5,061 bases of DNA from an uncultured Rikenellaceae bacterium. Lineage in GTDB: Bacteria > Bacteroidota > Bacteroidia > Bacteroidales > Rikenellaceae. Under the pieces are notes generated by a model, which saw only the letters and a list, made by a program, of their open reading frames with translations, was not told the origin of the DNA and did no database searches. Shown here piece after piece: positions 1-4,311 of the stretch. The stretch is from contig CAMTOL010000167.1 of assembly GCA_947074135.1 (NCBI GenBank), forward strand, positions 1 to 5,061. The letters run 5' to 3'. The position numbers and the translations under genes were made by a program. How positions within the stretch are numbered: the first letter of the stretch is position 1; each line of letters begins with the position of its first letter.

Positions 1-120
1 CCATGCAAGAGCGCGAGCACGGTATCGGTATGTGGTCGGCGAGCCACTCGCCAAACGCTGACTACGCGTGCGACGCCCAGTGCGGGGAACAAAGCGTGCC
101 GAGGTTATGTGGAAAGGGAA
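1..120. other. GC-rich edge segment, unidentified
   Basis: This segment is about 60-63% GC by direct count, while bases 121-180 are about 32% GC. Several frames on both strands stay open, so frame openness does not identify a gene. On the plus strand one frame enters from the left edge and stops at 59-61 with a residue series ending VVGEPLAKR. That could be the C-terminus of an upstream gene, but I do not recognise it. A perfect small hairpin, GGCGAG-CCA-CTCGCC, lies at 38-52 with no T tract behind it. The segment may be the tail of an upstream gene, a horizontally acquired or repeat-derived piece, or an assembly join. I cannot choose between these. Confidence 0.3.
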
Positions 121-175
121 GACTGCAAAAAAAAATGACGAAATGGAAGGGAAAAACCAAATAACAAAAACGACC

Positions 176-195
176 AAAAAAAAAAAAAAAAAAAA
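176..195 (+). repeat. 20-base poly-A tract ending in the HU start codon
   Basis: Bases 176-195 are an unbroken run of 20 A, and the last one is the first base of the HU ATG. A second run of nine A lies at 127-135. Bacteroidota initiate translation largely without Shine-Dalgarno pairing and favour A upstream of the start, so an A-only leader should initiate well. A run this long is also prone to slippage during replication or transcription and to sequencing length errors. Confidence 0.9.
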
Positions 196-458
196 TGAAT
201 AAAAAAGACCTTGTTACACTGTCAGCTAAAGATGCTGGTGTGACACAAAAAGAGGCCGAAAAAGTAGTTGCTTCGGTAATGAAAAATATTAAAGAAGCTA
301 TTGCTAAAAATGAAAGTGTTGTATTATTAGGATTTGGTACATTCTCACTCAAAGAAAGACCTAAACGTAATGGTTTCAACCCTATCACTAAAAAACCAAT
401 AAAGATTGCAGCTAGAAAAGTGGTCAAATTTAAACCATCTTCAGCTATACTTTCTTAA
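195..458 (+). CDS. hup: HU-family nucleoid DNA-binding protein
   Basis: This is an 87-residue histone-like protein of the HU/IHF family, close to the usual length of about 90. HU dimers bind and bend DNA in the nucleoid with little sequence preference. The N-terminal helical part (residues 1-40) begins MNKKDLV and contains KDAGVTQKEAEKVV. The signature GFGTF is at 46-50. The basic beta-arm spans about 54-75 and contains the conserved Asn62-Pro63, the proline that intercalates into DNA. The C-terminal VVKFKP precedes the last helix. The ATG is preceded directly by a poly-A tract and has no Shine-Dalgarno sequence. No TAnnTTTG promoter is visible between the left edge and the start, so its promoter may lie outside the window. 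The next gene starts 46 bases downstream on the same strand with no terminator between. The family call is firm; the choice between an HU and an IHF-like subtype is less so. Confidence 0.93.
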   Translation: MNKKDLVTLSAKDAGVTQKEAEKVVASVMKNIKEAIAKNESVVLLGFGTFSLKERPKRNGFNPITKKPIKIAARKVVKFKPSSAILS

Positions 459-504
459 TTAAAACAAAATTAATAACCTAATTTAAATTAAACATAACTA
501 AAGA

Positions 505-1692
505 ATGAAAAAAGTAATTTTTACGCTATTGTTAATCTGCTCTGCTGCAGTTGTAGTAGCACAAGAAAACTCAAACCGTGATGCACAAGGAAAAATCGTG
601 CGCGGACCTTACGAAACTAATAAGTTCTGGGACAACTGGTTTATTGAAGCAGCAGGTGGTGCTTCAGTGTACATCGGTGGACAAAATGGACACGGACTAG
701 CTTCTCGCATCAGACCTGTTATCGACTTTGGTGTTGGTAAGTTTATTACTCCTTCTGTAGGTGTTAGACTCCAATTCAACTATTCTCCTGGTATGCGTCA
801 GTACTCATTTGCACACACATCACCTTATGCATTGTTTGGAGCACTTCCTAGTGGACTCAAACTTCAAAAGTTTGACTATATGAACCTTCACGCTGACTTT
901 ATGTGGAACCTAAGCAACGCTATTGGTGGATATAAAGAAACTCGCGTTTATTCTTTTATTCCTTATGTAGGTGTTGGTTGGGCGCACATCAACGCTGATA
1001 ATGCTCCAGTTAATAACGAAGTTTCTTTGAACGTAGGTATTATCAATAAATTTAGAGTATCTAAAACTATTGACGTTAACCTAGAAATGAGATCTGCTAT
1101 CGTTAACGGTGGCTTCGATAGATCTACTATCGGAAACAAAATCGACGCTCCTGTTGCACTAACTGCTGGTATCACTGTTCGCCTAGGTAAAGTTAAAGGA
1201 TTCAAACGCGCTTCTGTTGCTGCTGCTCCTGATTACACTCCTTACGAAAAACGTATCGCTGTACTAGAAGATAACAATAACACTCTAAATTCTCAAAATA
1301 AAGAACTTAGAGACGAAAACGAAGAACTTCGCAAACGTAAACCTGAAACTGTTACAGTTGTTAATATGCCTAAAGCAACTCCTAACGCATTCTACTTCCC
1401 TATTGGTAAAGCTACCCTTGATAAAAAAGAACTTGCTCACCTAGACTATTTCGTAGAAAACGTTGTTAAAGTTGACAAAAACAAAGTATTTACTATTGTT
1501 GGTAGCGCTGATAAAGGTACAGGCTCTAAAAACTTTAACCAAAAACTTAGCGAAAAACGTATGCAATTTGTTTATGATCTACTTGTAAATAAATATAACG
1601 TACCTAAAGATCGCCTAGTTCAAAAAGCTGAAGGTGATTCAAATAACCGCTATTCTGCACCTGAACTAAATCGTGCTGTAATTGTAGAATAG
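505..1692 (+). CDS. OmpA-family outer membrane protein
   Basis: This 395-residue two-domain porin has a signal peptide at residues 1-19 (MKKVIFTLLL then a small-residue stretch, probable cleavage VVVA|QEN). An aromatic and Gly-rich beta-barrel follows at about 41-228. A charged linker at about 247-278 (IAVLEDNNNTLNSQNKELRD and onward) looks like a coiled coil. The OmpA/MotB-type peptidoglycan-binding domain spans about 293-395, with Asp336 in GSADKG and Arg352 in LSEKR at the positions expected to bind diaminopimelate. The C-terminus LNRAVIVE matches the usual end of this domain, so the protein looks complete. By family, it links the outer membrane to the cell wall. The gene sits 46 bases after HU. 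I see no clear promoter in that AT-rich gap, so read-through from HU is possible. A strong terminator lies about 76 bases after the stop. It could be a specific OmpF/P49-like porin, but the subtype cannot be set here. Confidence 0.93.
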   Translation: MKKVIFTLLLICSAAVVVAQENSNRDAQGKIVRGPYETNKFWDNWFIEAAGGASVYIGGQNGHGLASRIRPVIDFGVGKFITPSVGVRLQFNYSPGMRQYSFAHTSPYALFGALPSGLKLQKFDYMNLHADFMWNLSNAIGGYKETRVYSFIPYVGVGWAHINADNAPVNNEVSLNVGIINKFRVSKTIDVNLEMRSAIVNGGFDRSTIGNKIDAPVALTAGITVRLGKVKGFKRASVAAAPDYTPYEKRIAVLEDNNNTLNSQNKELRDENEELRKRKPETVTVVNMPKATPNAFYFPIGKATLDKKELAHLDYFVENVVKVDKNKVFTIVGSADKGTGSKNFNQKLSEKRMQFVYDLLVNKYNVPKDRLVQKAEGDSNNRYSAPELNRAVIVE

Positions 1693-1768
1693 ATTTTTAG
1701 TTTGAAGATAAGACCATAGTTTTAATAATTATAGCATTAAACTCTGGTGCTCTAGAAAGAGTGGTAAT

Positions 1769-1806
1769 AAGAGTTCGTTTGTTTTGCAAACGGACTCTTT
1801 TTTTTT
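1769..1806 (+). terminator. Intrinsic terminator after the OmpA gene
   Basis: A 13-base-pair stem (AAGAGTTCGTTTG with CAAACGGACTCTT, one G-T wobble) closes a five-base TTTTG loop and runs into nine T at 1798-1806. This is a textbook rho-independent terminator. The 76 bases between the OmpA stop and the stem hold nothing else I can identify. Confidence 0.92.
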
Positions 1807-1823
1807 GATAATGTACTAATATA

Positions 1824-1867
1824 GAAAAACACTCTATTTCATACTATATTTGTATGAAATAGAGTGT
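1824..1867 (-). terminator. Intrinsic terminator of the tmRNA gene
   Basis: A perfect 16-base-pair inverted repeat has arms at 1829-1844 and 1852-1867 with a seven-base loop. On the minus strand the stem is followed by a run of T (complement of 1825-1829), which suits termination of the tmRNA transcript about 37 bases beyond its mature 3' end. The plus-strand side has only a broken T tract, so it may back up the OmpA terminator weakly. Confidence 0.88.
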
Positions 1868-1903
1868 CGCTTTTCTTTGTCAAACAGCTAATACTAGCGT
1901 TGG

Positions 1904-2314
1904 TGGTGGAGTTGGAGGGAATCGAACCCTCGTCCAAACAGGGCAAACATAACCCCTCTACACGTTTAGTCCTCGCTTAATTTTCAGCCAAAAAGCAGGT
2001 GGAGAACAACCAACTCTAAAGCCAATCCTCTAAAACTTTACCACAAAACGCAAGGCGACGCCTAGTGGCTATCTGTTATTAGTTTGATACCCATTGTTCA
2101 CGCTCAAAACAGAAAAAGAGCAGAACGGGTACTCGTCGGCGAGGCAGCCTTGGCCACGCGGATTAAGGAATCGGACTTCTGTCAACGATTACGCAGCGAG
2201 TGCATAGCTATTATTGCCAGTCAATTTGCGTTTGCCGAGATTTAAGAGGCCACAAACATCCCCTCTACGTGCTAAGTCACACTTGTCATCCTGCTGTCAA
2301 AACCGGTCAACCCC
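1904..2314 (-). ncRNA. ssrA: tmRNA (transfer-messenger RNA), one piece
   Basis: This 411-base RNA rescues stalled ribosomes by acting first as alanyl-tRNA and then as a short message. The 5' strand GGGGTTG (2314-2308) pairs with CAACTCC (1914-1908) as a seven-base-pair acceptor stem with one G-T wobble. The discriminator A and CCA end at 1904. The T arm is GAGGG-TTCGATT-CCCTC. The 5' domain contains TTTTGACAGCAGG, which resembles the TTCGAC region of other tmRNAs, and a pseudoknot-1 candidate GAGG...CCTC (2265 to 2246), arranged as in E. coli. The tag frame follows at 2218-2189. The ends are set by acceptor pairing. A second CCA is encoded directly after the first. SmpB would be its protein partner; no smpB gene is visible here. 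The gene is not permuted, since the tRNA-like ends flank the tag in normal order. Confidence 0.96.
2189..2218 (-). other. tmRNA proteolysis-tag reading frame (GNNSYALAA)
   Basis: Reading the minus strand from 2218, GGC AAT AAT AGC TAT GCA CTC GCT GCG TAA encodes G-N-N-S-Y-A-L-A-A and stop. The resume codon GGC (Gly) and the YALAA ending match tags of the Bacteroidota (from memory, of the GE(T/N)NYALAA kind). The terminal LAA is the part recognised by ClpXP-type proteases. Positions 2-4 (N-N-S) differ from the tags I recall. Confidence 0.9.
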
Positions 2315-2329
2315 AAATGTGAATGGACA

Positions 2330-2351
2330 ATTGACAACGAACTATTGACAA
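2330..2351. repeat. Two direct copies of ATTGACAA in the tmRNA leader
   Basis: ATTGACAA occurs at 2330-2337 and 2344-2351. Each overlaps a CAATTG palindrome (2328-2333 and 2349-2354). The repeats lie between the predicted tmRNA transcription start and the mature 5' end. Confidence 0.7.
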
Positions 2352-2360
2352 TTGTGTGGA

Positions 2361-2368
2361 CAAAGGTA
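2361..2368 (-). promoter_or_regulatory. -7 promoter element for the tmRNA gene
   Basis: The minus strand reads TACCTTTG, matching the Bacteroidota -7 consensus TAnnTTTG. Transcription would begin near 2355 and leave about 40 bases of leader to be removed from the mature 5' end at 2314, as expected for RNase P processing. No TTTG lies at the usual 19-21 base spacing. A TTGG (2383-2380) sits only 11 bases upstream, so the -33 element is weak or absent. Confidence 0.6.
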
Positions 2369-2389
2369 CAAAAATTACTCCAATTTCAC

Positions 2390-2397
2390 TATCTTTA
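2390..2397 (+). promoter_or_regulatory. Possible -7 element for the dehydrogenase gene
   Basis: TATCTTTA resembles TAnnTTTG with a changed last base and is followed by CATC, a common context. The expected -33 position falls on the tmRNA -7 element and shows no TTTG. This is the best candidate in the interval but remains weak. Confidence 0.35.
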
Positions 2398-2426
2398 CAT
2401 CTTAATTTTTATTAACCACTAACCTC

Positions 2427-2458
2427 TGATCATTTGATCACCTGATCACCTGATCACT
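2427..2458. repeat. Four tandem 8-base TGATCA units
   Basis: TGATCA recurs at 2427, 2435, 2443 and 2451 with an exact 8-base period; the units are TGATCATT, TGATCACC, TGATCACC and TGATCACT. Each core is a perfect palindrome, so the array can read as stacked operator half-sites or as a small foldback. It ends seven bases before the dehydrogenase ATG and contains no ATG. Eight is not a multiple of three, but no frame crosses the array, so copy change would affect leader length rather than the protein. Confidence 0.88.
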
Positions 2459-2465
2459 TTGAACT

Positions 2466-3404
2466 ATGATTAATATCGTCTTCCTCGATGCCTACTCGGC
2501 TGGTGATAGCTCGCTTGAGGCTATCCGAAAACTTGGCAACCTAACAATCTACGAAGATACCAACCAAGCGCAAGTCGTAGAACGTTCAAAAGAAGCTCAT
2601 ATTGTAATCTCTAATAAAGTTAAGATATTTAAAGAGCAGATTGATGAACTGCCAAACCTTAAACTGATTTGTGTAGCTGCAACTGGTACTAATAACATCG
2701 ATTCGCAATACGCTGCTTCTAAAGGTATTGTAGTCAAAAACGTTCCTGCTTACTCGACCCAGAGCGTTGCAGAAGCTACCTTCTCGTTTGTCTTAGCACT
2801 GCTCCGACAAGTACCGTTCTATAACGACTATGTTAAAAACGGAAGTTACTCTGCAAGTGGTCGTTGGGCGAATCTTGATAGAGGTATTAGCGAGATTTGC
2901 GGCAAGAGGTGGGGTGTAATTTCGATGGGCAACATTGGGCAGCGTGTGGCGGCTATTGCAACGGCTTTTGGCGCTGAGGTATGCTATTATTCGACTTCGG
3001 GGCGCAATACAGAGCAACCTTATGCCTCTGTTTCGCTCGAAGAGTTGCTTGCTACCTCCGATATTGTTTCGATTCACTCACCGCTCAACGATGCTACGGC
3101 TGGTCTAATCGCCAAAGAGCAATTCTCGAAGATGAAGCCTAACGCCATACTTATTAATGTTGGACGTGGTGGAATTGTCAACGAGGAGGATTTAGCTGAT
3201 GCGCTCGATAATGGTGTTATTGCTGGTGCTGCACTCGATGTTTTTGAGAACGAACCATTGGAGCAGGGTAGTCCGTTGCTCTCGATAAAAGATAAGTACA
3301 AACTCGTTGCTGCTCCGCACTGCGGTTGGAGTAGTGCCGAGGCTCGTAAAGTACTTTTCGATGTTATAGCGAAAAATATCGAACAATATTTTGAAACACT
3401 ATAA
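2466..3404 (+). CDS. D-2-hydroxyacid dehydrogenase (glycerate dehydrogenase/hydroxypyruvate reductase-like)
   Basis: This 312-residue cytoplasmic NAD(P)-dependent enzyme has the usual length of the D-isomer-specific 2-hydroxyacid dehydrogenases. It would reduce a 2-oxoacid such as hydroxypyruvate or glyoxylate, or act in reverse. The substrate-binding part is split between residues 1-100 and the C-terminus, with ATGTNNID at 72-79. The Rossmann domain covers about 101-285. The catalytic triad is in place by motif and spacing: Arg234 in NVGRGG, Glu263 in DVFENEP and His285 in APHCGW. The nucleotide loop reads S153-M-G-N-I-G158, so the first Gly of the usual GxGxxG is Ser. The ATG follows the TGATCA array and has no Shine-Dalgarno sequence, in line with the phylum. 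The gene stands alone, divergent from the tmRNA gene and convergent with the XRE gene. Substrate is not decided by the sequence; glycerate dehydrogenase is the nearest guess. Confidence 0.9.
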   Translation: MINIVFLDAYSAGDSSLEAIRKLGNLTIYEDTNQAQVVERSKEAHIVISNKVKIFKEQIDELPNLKLICVAATGTNNIDSQYAASKGIVVKNVPAYSTQSVAEATFSFVLALLRQVPFYNDYVKNGSYSASGRWANLDRGISEICGKRWGVISMGNIGQRVAAIATAFGAEVCYYSTSGRNTEQPYASVSLEELLATSDIVSIHSPLNDATAGLIAKEQFSKMKPNAILINVGRGGIVNEEDLADALDNGVIAGAALDVFENEPLEQGSPLLSIKDKYKLVAAPHCGWSSAEARKVLFDVIAKNIEQYFETL

Positions 3405-3425
3405 TTAGGCTTATTATATATAATT

Positions 3426-3459
3426 AAACGGCAGTATGATTTAGTAAATACTGCCGTTT
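3426..3459. terminator. Convergent hairpin terminator
   Basis: A perfect 12-base-pair stem (AAACGGCAGTAT with ATACTGCCGTTT) closes a ten-base loop between two converging genes. On the plus strand it ends TTTCTCTATTTTA. On the minus strand the stem ends GCCGTTT and continues into AATTATATATAA. The T tracts are imperfect on both sides, and it probably serves the dehydrogenase gene mainly and the XRE gene in part. Confidence 0.75.
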
Positions 3460-3466
3460 CTCTATT

Positions 3467-3667
3467 TTAATCATTATCCTCTAGTTCGAAGATACTCTCA
3501 ACAGGTTTTCTGAATACTCTAGCAATTTTGAGTATCAGTATTGATGATGGTACAAAACGACCTGTCTCTATTGCATTTACAGTTTGTCTGCTAACTCCAA
3601 TCGCTTCGGCTAACTGTTGCTGAGTCATCTTTAATTCAGCTCTCTCTACTCTTATTCTATTTTTCAT
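3467..3667 (-). CDS. Small XRE/Cro-CI-type transcriptional regulator
   Basis: This 66-residue protein is almost entirely one helix-turn-helix domain. MTQQQLAEAIGVSRQTVNAI (residues 14-33) gives the scanning helix, turn and recognition helix (about 26-35). IETGRFVPS follows, and a C-terminal helix ILKIARVFRKPVESIFELE carries the usual end of this family. There is no ligand-binding or dimerisation domain beyond that, so it probably binds DNA as a small dimer. Its ATG lies inside the 3' end of the upstream membrane-protein gene, overlapping it by 11 bases in another frame, which points to one transcript and coupled translation. Such tiny regulators are common in Bacteroidota and Firmicutes next to membrane proteins. 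Its target is unknown; autoregulation of the divergent region at 4128-4311 is an inference. It could also be an antitoxin-type regulator, but no toxin-like partner is visible. Confidence 0.9.
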   Translation of the reverse strand: MKNRIRVERAELKMTQQQLAEAIGVSRQTVNAIETGRFVPSSILILKIARVFRKPVESIFELEDND

Positions 3668-4127
3668 CTCGGTTGGCTCTCTTAAAACGGTAAATCATTA
3701 CTCTTTGTGTTATAATGAATATTGCTGCATAGGCAAACATTGAACCTATCATAACGTTAAGGTACGCAATGTCAAAGATAAATAAAGTAGCTAGAATTAG
3801 CAAAATACAGTATATCCACAACGAAACAAAAAAAGCGTTTGTTCTAATACATACCATACATTCATCTTCAATCTTCTCTTTCGAGGCTGCCATAAAAAGT
3901 AATGAAACGATATAACCTATAATTATTATTGTGATATCGAAATTGACATTGTGAACTCCAAAGTTTGAGGAACTGTTAAATAACTCCTCAGTCCAACAAA
4001 ACATTTTTCCATTGAGTAATTCCAAATTGTGCATCATTGAAAAGATGTAGAAGATGGTTGTGAGGCAAAAAAGCACCAGTCCTATTATCTTAAATCGGAA
4101 TGGTAGAAGATAATTTTTAGTTTTCAA
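3657..4127 (-). CDS. Four-helix membrane protein, partner of the XRE regulator
   Basis: This 156-residue inner-membrane protein of unknown function has hydrophobic helices at about 12-32, 65-81, 97-117 and 122-140. A short segment at 33-63 lies between helices 1 and 2 and contains Cys44. A charged loop KEKIEDE (83-89), followed by MVCIRTNA, lies between helices 2 and 3. A basic tail YRFKRANRDEK ends the protein. The KEKIEDE-type loop recalls, from memory, a family of small Bacteroidota membrane proteins that travel with XRE regulators. No catalytic motif is seen. The start is TTG at 4127-4125, directly after eight A. No in-frame ATG lies upstream before the stop at 4160-4158, and the first internal Met (residue 31) would lose helix 1. 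A consensus promoter lies 42 bases upstream. The stop codon lies within the XRE gene. A sensing or signalling role is inference. Confidence 0.8.
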   Translation of the reverse strand: MKTKNYLLPFRFKIIGLVLFCLTTIFYIFSMMHNLELLNGKMFCWTEELFNSSSNFGVHNVNFDITIIIIGYIVSLLFMAASKEKIEDECMVCIRTNAFFVSLWIYCILLILATLFIFDIAYLNVMIGSMFAYAAIFIITQRVMIYRFKRANRDEK

Positions 4128-4168
4128 TTTTTTTTGATTGTTTAATTGTTGAATGGCTTATTTCGATG

Positions 4169-4200
4169 CAAATGTAAATAATATTTTCCTAAAAGACAAA
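4169..4200 (-). promoter_or_regulatory. Promoter of the membrane protein/XRE operon
   Basis: On the minus strand a TTTG (4200-4197) is followed after exactly 20 bases by TACATTTG (4176-4169), matching the Bacteroidota -33/-7 consensus. Transcription would start near 4163, leaving a leader of about 36 bases before the TTG start. Confidence 0.82.
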
Positions 4201-4204
4201 TAAA

Positions 4205-4221
4205 CTTTACAAAATATAAAG
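4205..4221. promoter_or_regulatory. Candidate operator dyad CTTTA-N7-TAAAG
   Basis: CTTTA (4205-4209) and TAAAG (4217-4221) form an inverted repeat with a seven-base spacer. It sits between the two divergent -33 elements and overlaps that of the lipocalin gene. The size suits a small XRE dimer, but in DNA this AT-rich a five-base dyad can occur by chance. Confidence 0.35.
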
Positions 4222-4236
4222 CTAATTTTACTTTTG
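4206..4236 (+). promoter_or_regulatory. Promoter of the lipocalin gene
   Basis: TTTA (4206-4209), a one-base change from TTTG, is followed after 19 bases by TACTTTTG (4229-4236), a perfect -7 element. Transcription would start near 4242, giving a leader of about 70 bases before the chosen ATG at 4312. Confidence 0.78.
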
Positions 4237-4256
4237 CTCAGTTTTAATATATAACT

Positions 4257-4295
4257 ATGAGTGGCTTGGTATTTGCTACTATTTGTGCTAAGTGA
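4257..4295 (+). other. Possible 12-codon upstream ORF in the lipocalin leader
   Basis: ATG at 4257 opens a short frame (MSGLVFATICAK, stop TGA at 4293-4295) that ends 16 bases before the lipocalin ATG and lies downstream of the predicted transcription start. The upstream context TTTTAATATATAACT is A/T-rich, so initiation is possible, but nothing proves translation. Confidence 0.25.
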
Positions 4296-4311
4296 TAGAT
4301 ATACTACAATT

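Noticed and set aside
62..427. 121-residue minus-strand ORF opposite HU, with many Phe residues
   Set aside because: It overlaps HU almost entirely, and the Phe-rich part is the reverse of the poly-A and Lys-rich coding sequence. HU is certain, so this is a shadow frame.
963..1205. 80-residue minus-strand ORF inside the OmpA gene
   Set aside because: It lies wholly inside a confident gene, has no promoter or start context, and matches no family I know.
1904..1970. A tRNA gene, suggested by the T arm and CCA end
   Set aside because: There is no anticodon or D arm nearby; the acceptor strand pairs with 2308-2314, which makes it the tmRNA 3' end.
2427..2458. The TGATCA array as a CRISPR array
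   Set aside because: The units are 8 bases long with 2-base variable parts, far too short for repeats and spacers, and there are no cas genes.
2793..3386. Three minus-strand ORFs inside the dehydrogenase gene
   Set aside because: They are antisense to a conserved enzyme with intact motifs and look like shadows of its codon pattern.
3467..4127. The XRE pair as a toxin-antitoxin system
   Set aside because: The partner is a 156-residue four-helix membrane protein with no toxin motif, and it is longer than typical small membrane toxins.
4261..4311. GTG-started N-terminal extension of the lipocalin
   Set aside because: It would bury a normal signal peptide behind 17 residues; the ATG at 4312 gives the expected exported protein.
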